DNA of 54,945 nt from Acanthaster planci (lineage: Eukaryota > Echinodermata > Asteroidea > Valvatida > Acanthasteridae), in contig NW_019091715.1 in NCBI RefSeq assembly GCF_001949145.1, positions 50,457 to 105,401 on the forward strand, in the 5' to 3' direction. Below, in pieces: positions 45,870-54,729 of the stretch. The notes under the pieces are model-generated. The model worked only from the letters and a program-made list of their open reading frames with translations, was not told the origin of the DNA and made no database searches. Every line of letters begins with the position of its first letter. Position 1 is the first letter of the stretch. A program made the position numbers and the translations under genes.

Positions 45870-46660
45870 ATGAATAAATGGACCAAACACGGATACATCT
45901 CGTTGTTTGTTCCTGGCCCGGACCCTGTATTCGACTTAAGAGTCTTCAATGACGTTCCAAAGAATCCTGGCCCTGAGGCAATGCCCCACATGCAGAATCC
46001 CAGTGCAGTCCTTGAAACATCTGTGACTGTGAGCAGTTCTGGAGTTAGGTCGGTGTATGATAACTCGCTGACCTAAACAGTAAATGGAGGTGATCGAATT
46101 TGGAATCCCGGTACATGTAAATATGAGTATCTACACGACAGTTTAAGAATTAATAGAAGTGCTAGTCGAATTAAATACAGCGATGATGACTTGTACGGAC
46201 TTAGAGATACAAATCAAGCCAACTTTGTATCTCCAGAGGTCAGTGATAGAGTCTGTGAATTGGGGCTACAAAGGTCTACTCATTGTGGGTGTAGAGCCTG
46301 CAGGCTTAAGAAAAGGAAAATTACTGCTCACATGTCTGTAAGGACTATTAACAATTTTGCTGCCCACCCTCATCCTGGAGATTGTCGTCCCAGAGTTTTA
46401 ACCCCAATCCCCAAAGCATCAGTAAGTTTGGAACCTGATCATGAAGCTTCGACATCCAATGCCGCAGTTCAACAAGAACAACAGAAAACACATCTTCCCT
46501 CTTTTTGGCTGTGTAATGCCAGATCAGCGAATGACAAATTTGAGGAATTGTCAGCTACTATTGCGCTTGGGAATTTTGACGTGTGTGCCCTTACGGAAAC
46601 TTGGTACAAGCATGACCTCTTGCCTGGAGTTGTTAGCATCCCGGTTACTCTCTTTTTATG
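45870..46660 (+). pseudogene. LINE ORF N-terminus with 2A-like NPGP motif and Cys-rich region
   Basis: The ORF opens MNKWTKHGYISLFVPGP and reads FNDVPKNPGP at 45945-45974. Many CR1-like LINEs of marine invertebrates begin their polyprotein with a DVE.NPGP sequence that acts as a 2A ribosome-skipping element; here the usual glutamate is proline, so activity is doubtful. Next come a Cys/Lys/Arg-rich stretch (THCGCRACRLKKRK, about 46280-46320) and the endonuclease start, WLCNARSANDKFEEL and CALTETW (46500-46605). Stops at 46074 and 46659 break the frame. Confidence 0.65.
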
Positions 46661-47735
46661 AAGTGTTGACAACATCAACTTGGGGGTGGTGTGGCATTAT
46701 ATGTGAAACACTAGTGGAACACTTCCCAGTTACCTGAGATCGAAGTGCCAGAAAACTTGGAGATCGTCTGGATCAAGCTACGACCCTATCGTTTGCCAAG
46801 ATCAGTTTCTTGTATATTTTGTGCTGTGGTTTTATTTCCCACATCCAGACTCTGAAGTTGAGGAAGTCATGATTGATCACATGTTGAGCACTGTTGATCA
46901 TTTAAGTGTCTCCAACCCACAGGCTGGGTTTGTTATATTAGGAGACTTTGATCAATTGAATATTAATCCACTCATTGCAGACCAGTTTTTTTGACAAGTT
47001 GTGGACCAGCCAACTAGAGGTAATAATATTCTTGATAAGATTATTATGAATATGAGTGATGAGTATGCAATACTTCAAATTACATCGCCAGTTGGGATGT
47101 CGGACCACAACACTAAGCATTGGGCCCCAGTGTATAGCCCTCGAATTAAAAATGCAAGTTAATTGTGTTTGAGGCATTCTATGCCCGAGAGTGCTACACA
47201 TTCCTTTGGAACGTGGATTAGTAATTATGAATGGGCTGAAGAGTTAGATCACATTGATGCTGACACAATATGTGACCCACTCTGTCAAAATGAGTATTTA
47301 AGTCGCCAGAGCCACTTTCTGAGTTTTCACTTGTATTGGAAAGAGCAAATTGACTTTTTTGATTTGATGTATCACTCAGTTTGGCATCCTGATGAAAGTG
47401 GATACCCCATGGTGAAAAATGCTGTGGGTTCCTATTGATTTACACTGTACAAAATTATTCTAAAGGACTTTTACTCCAAAGTGGCTCTGGCGACTTAAGA
47501 CTCCTTTTTGCAGAGTGGGTCATATGTGTGAAAAGTTTATTGAAACCCAGAACACAAAGATTGATTTATTTTTTCCGGTTAAAAGAGTCAAAATTCATGC
47601 TACTGATCACCAAATCCGCATGATTACTGGTAATAATAAAGACCATCCGTCAATACATGTTCCAGGAGTTGACCTAGATAATGCGTTCATGGTAGCATCT
47701 ACTATTAATGAACATTTTGTGCTAATAGTAAAATC
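46661..47735 (+). pseudogene. LINE endonuclease (second half) and linker to RT
   Basis: In shifting frames: GGVALYV (about 46685), VILGDFDQLNI (about 46935-46970), RGNNILDKIIMNMSDEY (about 47020-47065), SPVGMSDHNT (about 47088-47118), then the linker HSFGTWISNYEWAEELDHIDAD (about 47200-47265) and STINEHFVLI. GDF and SDH hold catalytic residues of the APE fold. The linker leads up to where RT block 0 should begin, and there the sequence ends. Confidence 0.7.
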
Positions 47736-47749
47736 CATATGTTATTAGG

Positions 47750-48277
47750 GTTCTTAGAAGTAAAGGCTTGCCTCATGATGATCTCATAACTCTCTATAAA
47801 AACTTCATCAGGCCATTGATGGAATATGCAGCTCCTGCTGTGTGGAACGGAGCACTTACCCAGTACCAGGTGACTCGGCTTGAAAGAGTACAGAAACGTG
47901 CCTTGAAGATTATTCTTGGGGTAGAGTATTTGTCATACACCAAAGCTGTATTGCATTTCAATTTAGATTCTTTGGCAATCAGGCATAATCAAATATCATT
48001 ATCCTTTTTCAAGAAAACCCTTGACCACACTGACCTTTTTCGTGAATTCTTTCCGCCTCAACATACACGAATGTTGCGGAATAAACCATTCATCCCTGAA
48101 ATCCGTTGCCGCACAAAACGTTATTTCACCAGTGTGCTTCCTACCTTAATCTGGTTGCATAACAAATATGGGAAGGAATGCCCTCTAATAAGTTCTCTTA
48201 GTAGAAATATTTGGATTGTGCTCCTCTTAAGAAATGCCCTCTGTTACATTGTTTTTTACATGGGAGTGAAATTTTAA
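47750..48277 (+). pseudogene. LINE C-terminal tail after deleted RT
   Basis: A 169-codon open frame starts MPHDDLITLYKNFIRPLMEY and continues AAPAVWNGALTQYQ, RLERVQKRALKIILG, HFNLDSLAIRHNQ and PEIRCRTKRYFTSVLPTLIW. This is the standard tail of CR1/L2-group LINE proteins, where the R.LE.VQKRA..II block is conserved. The frame is intact. Confidence 0.8.
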
Positions 48278-48588
48278 AATTACATGTGACTGAAATTTTT
48301 AAGATCAGAATAATTTCATCTTTGAAGTGTAAATTGCAATGGACAAGTTTTAGTAGTGTTCTTATATGAGTGTTGGTCATTGGTCATGTCATATGGTTTA
48401 TTTTTTGTGGGTGTAAACTGTAATGGTAAATGTTGAATATTATTGCAACTATTTAATTCTGATTTTTTTTTAAATTCTTGTTTTAATTGTTTAATTTTTT
48501 TATTTTGATTGTTAAATCCATTGTAATCCATTTTTTTTAAACTGCGAAAATGGATTTTAATTAACCAATAAGAAATAAAATGAAATAC

Positions 48589-48918
48589 CTGGAAGTGTGT
48601 CAAAAAAGGTACACTGATGACAGCGCTTTGGTGACCTGTCCCCAGAGCCGTTCGATGGGATTGAGGGATGAGTGCCTGGGACAGTAAGATGTGATGACGA
48701 GGCCATCCAGATTGGTGGCCTTAAAAAGGCGACCATAGAAGATTTCTTTGGCCGGATGATTGATGTTGTAATCACATCCTCTGTTGACGACGAGAACGGA
48801 CTTCCTTGCAGCTACCATGCCATGGACCATCTGAAGCATGTCCCAGATGTGGGTTTCAATGGTCACCTCGTCGTGTGGCCCTCTGTTGACTAAGAATGAT
48901 GGCCCGACCTTGGGATGC
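48589..48918 (-). CDS. DDE-like transposase-type exon with HSSLNPIERLW motif
   Basis: A 330-bp exon with acceptor (TAATCTTTTTACAG before 48918) and donor (CTTCCAG then GTATTT at 48588). It reads HPKVGPSFLVNRGPHDEVTI, then ARKSVLVVNRGCDYNINHP, then LDGLVITSYCPRHSSLNPIE and RLWGQVTKALSSV. The block Y.P.HS..NPIE.LW is the region of the third catalytic residue in IS630/ISAzo13-type DDE transposases. Where relatives as I recall have VDGG or VDRG for the second aspartate, this copy has VNRG, so catalysis may be lost. One extra T near 48612 puts the end (TFFDTLPG) out of frame. The gene would have moved the 10-kb element. Upstream exons are not recognised. Confidence 0.65.
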
Positions 48919-49348
48919 CTGTAAAAAGATTAAAAGTGCTTTTTAGAATATTTTTACATCTATGGCAATGGTCACTGGGTTTTGAATACCAGGAAACATT
49001 GCCATTTAGTGACACATTTAGTCACATCTTCATTGTCTGTATTAAAGTTTTGTCCTTTCCCGCCTCCCCGCATTTTTCCTGCTTATTCCTTTATAAATAC
49101 ACTCCCTCTCCCTCATTGCCACACAAATGCCAAATTGTTATGCGATTATATTACATGTTCTTAGAATTTTTCTTCTCTTTACCTTTGATATAGATCCTGC
49201 TGGGGTCGAAATGTGAGGCTGTAAAAGCAATTTCTTTCTGTCTGCTTTGTGTTATCACTTAAGATGTGGTAAGACGCAAGTATCCGCAGGGTGTGAGCAA
49301 GTATTTTGGGGTCGGGAAATCGTGGTCGTAGTAAGAATGGTTGTAAAG
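48919..49348. other. Between the DDE-like exon and the BEN-like gene
   Basis: Minus-strand intron upstream of the DDE exon, and probable leader or intron of the plus-strand BEN-like gene. No RNA gene or clear promoter seen. Confidence 0.35.
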
Positions 49349-50094
49349 AATCTTCAACGAGTCATCCAGTGAAGACTCTGATGAGAACGTGCCCCTGTCA
49401 GAGTTAAAACCAACCTCCCCCCATCCAAAGCTACATCGGCCGCACCGGAGCCAGCCTTGCCACTCCCATCAGCCGCACCGGAGCCAGCCTCTCCACCCCA
49501 TCAGCTGCACCGGAGCCAGCCTCGCCCGTCCCATCAACCGCACAGGAGCCAGCTTCGCCTCCCCAGTTGGCCACACTGGAGTTGCTGAACTGCTGGCTTT
49601 GTCAGGACACTTATCAGTCAGCAAAAGTCCCTGGGAGACGACATGGCCAAGCTGAGCAGAAAAGTGGACCACACAAATAGACTGCAAACGAAACTTTAGA
49701 GTATATTCGAGCAAAGGATGCTACCAAATCATGTAGTGCGTCTCCCACAACACCTCGGTTTTTAGACGGATCAACTAGTGATGATGTCATCATTGGAAAT
49801 GAGGATAAATTGTTCATGTCCACAAGCGGTAAGCACTTTGTGTTAAAACTCAACTCGTTGGCTATCTATTCCGGAATGACGAGCTTGTGTGCAGCAACGT
49901 CAACGGGGAACCAACCCGGACAGCACATGGCATCGTCCACAAACGTGCTCTGATAGATGAAGAACGGTATCAGGCAATACTTGTGCAGGCAGAAAAAGAG
50001 TTTCCAGGGGACACCGTTGAGATGGGGGCGAGAGCGATCCGGGATGCTCTAAATAACAAATGCAGGAAGGCTTCACAGAGGGTTGGGGGGAATT
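49349..50094 (+). pseudogene. BEN-domain-like protein gene, frame-disrupted
   Basis: Reads RIFNESSSEDSDENVPLSEL (acidic start), a Pro/Ala/Glu repeat linker (49427-49575), a helical segment SLGDDMAKLSRKVDHTNRLQ that could form a coiled coil (about 49625-49690), then the last domain GYLFRNDELVCSNVNGE, KRALIDEERYQAILVQAEKE and FPGD, ending AIRDALNNKCRKAS (49863-50082). A hydrophobic LF..(D/E)EL..S.V.G start, a basic LD..R..AI middle and an FP....INSKCRKA end is the BEN-domain pattern. BEN proteins bind DNA and often repress transcription. Frameshifts near 49430, 49490, 49595 and 49850 break the frame; a GTAAGC donor-like site lies at 49829. Divergent to the DDE-like gene, in the same 10-kb element. 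Confidence 0.5.
49427..49575 (+). repeat. Four ~33-bp repeats encoding SAAPEPASP-type units
   Basis: CATC..CCGCACCGGAGCCAGC recurs at about 49434, 49467, 49499 and 49532. In the best frame each unit encodes PSAAPEPASP or a close variant. Confidence 0.8.
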
Positions 50095-50807
50095 AGCATT
50101 GTCAGTTTTTCATCTCACCAGGGTAACTCACAACAGAATTAGAATAAACGGCTATTTTTTCTCGTTTGAGCTCGTTTTCGTAGCTGTTAAATTACAAGAA
50201 GTGACATCAGATCAGAATCACTCACTGCAAAATATGTTTGTTTATTATTCTCATTGAATAAGGTGACCGTATTTAACTGTAAAATTGTTTACTATATTTG
50301 AAAATGGACTGAAATAAAACATGTTCGAATTTCAGTTGTACCTCAAAGTTTTCTCTTCTCACAGCAGCAGTATTCCTACTATTAAAATTCAAAAGTCAGT
50401 TTAAACTTTGAGTGTGGTGAACTTCTTTTGATATTGAAGCAGAGGCTGGGTCATACAATGCACCTGGGAGAGGGAAACTTATCAGAATGATTTAAAGAAG
50501 TGTGGCGTTATTCTTATTTTAACTTTACCTTCCTTTTTTCCATGTAAATGCTCTCTGCAGTGACTCTCTAGGGCTGGATAACTTAGTTTTTCCCCGAAAG
50601 AAAGTCATCCCAATTTTTCTTTCCCCCTTGTCTTTTCTCCCTTATTGTGAAACTGGGCGGGCAGAATAATTTTAATAAGAATTGATGGCACTCTCATAAG
50701 CTTCAAACGGAATGTCAGTCAACGACAGAAGCAACATCAGTCATAGTGGCTTTGTCTAAGGACAAATAGGTGGCAACATGTCAAGCCATGAAGTCTAGGG
50801 AGACTGT
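50095..50807. other. No recognised gene inside the 10-kb element
   Basis: AT-rich flank downstream of the BEN-like ORF; possible polyadenylation word AATAAA near 50314. Confidence 0.35.
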
Positions 50808-51175
50808 ATACCGTATTGTAAGCGTGTGTGATCGATACATCTGGAGGGGCGGGCAATAAGCCTCCTGCTATGGCAGGAAATTTTGTGGAAAGGCTCGTTT
50901 CGAGTACAAGCAGTACAACCTCAAATCCACAGAAAACACAAACATAGACATGAGATCAATTTTTGTGAATGAACCTGCAGAAAGATTTGTGACAGCAGTG
51001 TTTTTTCGACTTCCAACTGTAGAGCTATGAGCTGACGTACGACTCTTTTTGGCAGGAATGGTACATTGACTGGTTTCTGCATTTTCATCATGCCTTCTAT
51101 GGCAACGATTTGGCCCAGCGGGGAACCAGTGAGGTGCACTGCACACGTGTTTTCACCACCGCGATTTTTCCGGCA
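50808..51175. repeat. Inner inverted repeat, right copy (pairs with 42540-42915)
   Basis: Collinear inverted match to the left copy. The minus-strand ORFs here (50868-51146) are therefore probably not genes, since the left copy is not open in the same frame. Confidence 0.7.
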
Positions 51176-51922
51176 ACGGAGTCATGAAAACCTTTCGTTG
51201 AAACAGGAAGTTCGTGGTAGCGATTGCACTGTAACAGATTTTTTTTCCCACAGAAATCTGCACGTTTTTGTCAGGACCACAGATTTGTGGCCGATTTGGT
51301 AATAAGTGGCCTGATACATTTATTTTGTTGTGGGGCCAAGACTTCCTATAGAAAAGAAAAGCATCCAAAGGGCACAACAATACCAAAATTGTTATTTGTT
51401 TTGTTTAGTGTTTGTTCTTGTTGTTTTGTTCTGTTGTTTTGAGCGTCTGAGGAAAAATTGAAATTGCTTTTAAAATAATTTTTTACCAAGATAGTAATAC
51501 CACAAATATGCACCTCGCTGGAGAGCCAATTCGATATAAAAGTTATATTTGATAAAAACATGACAAAAATAATCTTCTGAAAGCCACGCAAATTGCTGTA
51601 TTAAACTCGAAATGGAAAGAAAAACAACACTCAACGATTATTGAGCGGCGCCGCCCTCCAGAAGCCTGGCCTTTTTTGCCTAGTGGAAACCAGCTTGTCC
51701 AGCCAAAACTAACCCTATAATCCCCATATGTCAATCACGAAAATCAAAGACGCCCGACAAGGAGCTTGGTCTTCTTTTGTTATGCTGGAATGCACTCAGC
51801 TGGGAAGAACACAAAAGAGGGCTGATTGTCAAGTCAATTCTGAGCTGGGGAAGGGAGTGTCAAGATGTATATTCACAGGAGCTCTGTCTATTGTTATCAG
51901 CTGGGGATTACGAAGGTCCATT
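51176..51922. other. Right subterminal region of the 10-kb element
   Basis: No coding signal. GGCGCCGCC palindrome-like word at 51646-51654. Confidence 0.4.
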
Positions 51923-51983
51923 GGCCCAGGCTTGGCTCAACCTTTCAAAGGTTTTCATGCTTCAGTCTGTCCACCGTGCTCCC
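51923..51983. repeat. Right terminal inverted repeat, 61 bp
   Basis: Reverse complement begins GGGAGCACGGTGGACAGACT and ends GGGCC; 53 of 61 bases match the left copy. Confidence 0.85.
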
Positions 51984-51986
51984 TAA
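51984..51986. repeat. Right TAA target site duplication
   Basis: Follows the terminal GCTCCC. It begins a T plus ten-A run; the count of A keeps the recombinase in frame once the element and one TAA are removed. Confidence 0.7.
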
Positions 51987-52410
51987 AAAAAAAACAGACG
52001 CCTACCTTCCAGCCTCCTGATATTTTCATCCCAGCAATAGCCTCACTTTCGAGAGACGACTCTGACTAGAGATGTTGTCCAGTTCGAACTCCCAAATGGT
52101 ATCTCGCCAGGACCAAGCATCACAGAGAATCTAATTTACAGCTCTTCATCACTATAACAAAACCCTTTCACCCGGCGTCAAAGGACAGTATTGCCCGATG
52201 GACAGTCTCGGCCATCATCTTCACTCACCGGGACTAGCCGGCACAACATGATGAGGTGACCTGATCCCACGTCAGGGCTCATGTTGTTCGAGCCACCTCA
52301 GCGTCCTGGTTGTACTTAGGGGGAGTTCCTCTGGCTGAAATCTGCCAGGTGCTTGCTGGAAATCTCCCTCCACCTTCACTGAGTGCTACCTGAATGACGT
52401 TCTGCAGAAA
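51987..52410 (+). pseudogene. DIRS tyrosine recombinase, C-terminal part
   Basis: Continues the enzyme cut at 41976: KKKQTPTFQPPDIFIPAI, then CCPVRTPKWYLARTKH, FITITKPFHPASKDSIARW, then RAHVVRATSASW and LAEICQV. After a one-base shift comes CWKSPSTFTECYLNDVLQ. RAHVVR is the H..R catalytic pair and the tyrosine of ECYLND is in the place of the nucleophile. In-frame stops (52067-52069, two near 52235 and 52259) and the shift near 52350 make it inactive. Unlike copy 2 (asparagine at that place), this copy keeps the tyrosine. Confidence 0.8.
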
Positions 52411-52880
52411 CAGCCCATGGCAGAGCAACCCTGAGCTTGGTGGTCCAGACAGGATGAATGACGGATGCTTCGACCTAGGGAGTTTCCTCTGGTGAGTTCT
52501 TGCCCTGGCAGCGCCTGCCTTATGTTCCCACTAGTAATTACACTCCCAATGCCTACCCGCCTCTAGGGTACGGTGCCACTCTGCATATGTAGGCTGGGCA
52601 GAGGTAGGTGAATGCAGGAGACTCCTCCCCCATATGGTGTTGGTTAGATCTCCTAATGATACTTACCCCTGCCCAGCTGCTCCAGCCCTTCCTTCCCCAT
52701 TTCGGCTCCACTGATCTCCCCCACTTCGAAAAGGACGACGAACATGGCGGCAGGATCGCAATGCATCGTGGAGGGTTTAAGAGGCAGTATGCAATAGGCA
52801 CATGGGAAATTAGCATATGTAGGCTGGGCAAGGGTGAATATCACTAGGAGACCCAATCCACCCAATGTGGGGGAGGAGTT
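52411..52880 (+). repeat. DIRS 3-prime end with inverted and repeated terminal segments
   Basis: GCATATGTAGGCTGGGCA occurs at 52582 and 52811. The segment after the second (GGGTGAATATCACTAGGAGA..., 52827-52872) matches the reverse complement of 52612-52675. So an arm, its inverted copy and a further copy lie within 300 bp, as expected of the inverted terminal and internal complementary regions of DIRS elements. Confidence 0.6.
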
Positions 52881-52997
52881 TATGTGCCAAGTTTCGGGAA
52901 ACAAACGCAAAATATTCTTGAAAATGTGAATTTTATTTTTTTTGTTGAATGTTATGAGTAGCATATGCAATTATTCTCCGAAAACATTTTATTTTTA

Positions 52998-53818
52998 GAG
53001 CAGTCAAATCCGTGAAGAAGAGGTGGAGAGTGATGAGGAAAGCATCAATGACAGTGACTCACATGGTCCAAGTGGGGTTCAAGGGAGGCAAGGTGGGAGG
53101 GGATGTCATGGCCGTGGTGGTGGCCATGGCCGTGCTGCAGCAGGTGGTCAGTGGAACTGGGAAAAATTCACTGGAGTAGAAATTAATCTGTCAGTTGCAG
53201 CAAATCCATTCCAGCCTCGAAGGGGTGTATGCAATTGGGTGCTGGATTGTGACCCTGTCTCAGAGTTGGAATTCTTCAATCTGTTTCTTACATCTGCCAG
53301 GAGATTAATATGCACAAGTACACAGAGCTGCAAACCACTCCAATATGAAATGGGAGCTGTAGGTAAAATCACATTGGATGCTTTCATAGGTATGAACATT
53401 GCACAAGGCATGGACAGGAGGTCTCACCTGCGAGACTATCGGAGCAAATGCCGTGGCTTACAACTCCATGGTATGGAGAGACTTATGCTCTGAACGAATA
53501 TATGTAAATTCATTGGTACCTGCATTGTTGTAATAACAGGGATTTCAATCCATTGGCTAAAAACCGTGACAGACTTTTCAAGGTACGATACATAAATGAC
53601 AAGCTTTCTGCATACTTCAAGGTATGAACAGTTCTGTGGATGAGCAGAAGATCAAGTGTCATGTTTCATTTATCCAATACATGCCCAAAAAGCCCCCAAA
53701 ATTTGCAGCTGCTTTGAAGTCTACACAGGGATACGTAGAGAATACACCAGAGATGGGTTTGCCCGATCGAGTAGCAAATAACTTATTCGAGGATTTTTGT
53801 AATTGGATCTTTGCATAA
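52998..53818 (+). pseudogene. piggyBac-like (PGBD-type) transposase, N-terminal half
   Basis: After an acceptor-like TTTTATTTTTAG (52986-52997), the frame reads EEEVESDEESINDSDSHG, an RG-rich stretch (GRGCHGRGGGHGRAA), KFTGVEINLSVAANPFQP, LEFFNLFLTSARRLI, and TLDAFIGMNIAQGMDRRSHL. Frameshifts follow, then DRLFKVRYINDK, then SSVDEQKIKCH, SFIQYMPKKPPKF and TQGYVE. The order acidic start, F..F, LD.FK.FIG, DEQM...KGR and QYMP.KP..FG is that of piggyBac transposases. DEQ holds the first catalytic aspartate. The coding stops at about 53818, where DIRS-like sequence starts; the C-terminal half is missing. It is a different copy from 11776-12298. Confidence 0.8.
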
Positions 53819-53824
53819 AAGCAA

Positions 53825-54480
53825 TTGGTCATATATCCTGACATGGGAAGTTCCTCCCAGGATATATCCGACCACTCGATATCCCTGCCCGGCTGCATCT
53901 CCATCCATCCTGCTGGCTCCCCCACTCCAGCGAAAACTAAGAAGTGCTGGGCCAAAATGTCTTCTCCGGCTTCTTCCTCATCCAAGGCTAAGAAGAAACG
54001 CCACTCTGATCCAGATCCGCCCCCATTGATGGTGACCCTTCAGTCCCTCTCTGAGGCCTTCACTTCTCTCGCTTGCAAGATAGACTCCAAGCCTCAGCCA
54101 GCAGCAACAGAGCCTGACCCAGATCCCCTTTTGGCCATTCCTCCTCCCTCACAAGGGGTGCCTTTAGAGGTGCAAGTGGCCTCTGTTCTCCAGCCAGACC
54201 AGTTTTTCCAGTGGCATCCGGCCCAGGATCATGTCGACTCTCTCCGTCCGGCATTGCACTTGGGGCGAGTAATTGTTATGAGATCAGACAAGAGTTTGCC
54301 TGTTGTCCATGCACAATTTTGTTTATGGTTTTGCCATGGTTGCTTTTCCGACTGGGCCCCACATAATGATAAGGTGAAATTGGCAAGCTCTTATCAACTT
54401 GTAATCTCTGCACCAGTAATGAGGAAGAGGTGCCCTGGACACACAAGAACCGGAACTGTGAAACTGCCTTGTTGGATATA
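53825..54480 (+). pseudogene. DIRS-like gag N-terminus
   Basis: A 218-codon ORF. From about 53957: MSSPASSSSKAKKKRHSDPD, then PPLMVTLQSLSEAFTSLACK, then PLLAIPPPSQG and LQPDQFFQWHPAQD. The Ser/Lys start, short helix and Pro-rich linker look like the first ORF of DIRS1-like elements, and the leader (CCCTGCCCGGCTGC, 53885) resembles 52668-52680. The capsid-like domain is not visible and text after about 54240 has no gag features. Could also be a Gypsy gag; moderately unsure. Confidence 0.4.
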
Positions 54481-54729
54481 GAGGAGGTTTTAATGCACAT
54501 CAGCAAAATGCAGAAATTGAGTAAAACGAAAGACCAGAACAATGAGGTCAGGGGTTGCCAACACAACAGGACGCAATCACAAGTAATGGCATGACATCTT
54601 TTTTTTCCTTGAACAAAGGTTATGTTCCCTGGGGTAAATGCTCCTGAAAGTGTCCTTGACTGATAACAAGAGGACTGACATAGGTAGTAAATGAGATAAT
54701 AACACTAACATACTTGGACTAAAGGAACT
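54481..54729. other. No recognised gene
   Basis: Short spacer between the gag-like ORF and the minus-strand RT fragment. Confidence 0.4.

Larger units (their letters stand above)
45441..48587 (+). mobile_element. CR1-like LINE, internally deleted, in an intron of the DDE-like gene
   Basis: Contains a 5-prime leader, an ORF start with an NPGP motif (45951-45974), an endonuclease (46490-47160), a linker (47160-47735), then the C-terminal tail (47768-48270) and a T-rich 3-prime UTR ending in an AAATAAAATGAAAT tail (48574-48587). The RT palm is absent: the frame jumps at about 47737 from pre-RT text (STINEHFVLI) to post-RT text (RSKGLPHDDLITLYK). The end of the LINE lies two bases from the splice donor of the DDE-like exon. 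It is antisense to that gene. The 5-prime limit is approximate and no target duplication was found. Confidence 0.75.
41977..51983. mobile_element. 10,007-bp DNA transposon with TIRs, DDE-like gene and BEN-like gene
   Basis: Bounded by 61-bp inverted repeats (41977-42037 and 51923-51983, 53 of 61 identical) that start GGGAGC, and by TAA direct repeats. It interrupts the tyrosine recombinase of a DIRS element, whose frame is restored when the block and one TAA are removed. Inside: long inner inverted repeats, a minus-strand spliced DDE-like gene with a C2H2 finger, a plus-strand BEN-like gene, and a CR1-like LINE in an intron. A 3-bp duplication fits PIF/Harbinger, CACTA, Academ and Zator. The HSSLNPIE block recalls ISAzo13-type transposases; from memory, the related eukaryotic superfamily is Zator, but this is unproven. 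Both genes carry frameshifts, so this copy is probably dead. Confidence 0.75.

Noticed and set aside
50868-51146. Minus-strand ORFs as genes in the 10-kb element
   Set aside because: The region is the right copy of an inner inverted repeat; the left copy (42540-42915) is not open in the matching frame.
52060-52110. tRNA-like B-box word (GTTCGAACT) as a tRNA or SINE
   Set aside because: No A-box or cloverleaf; the bases encode the DIRS recombinase PVRTP block.
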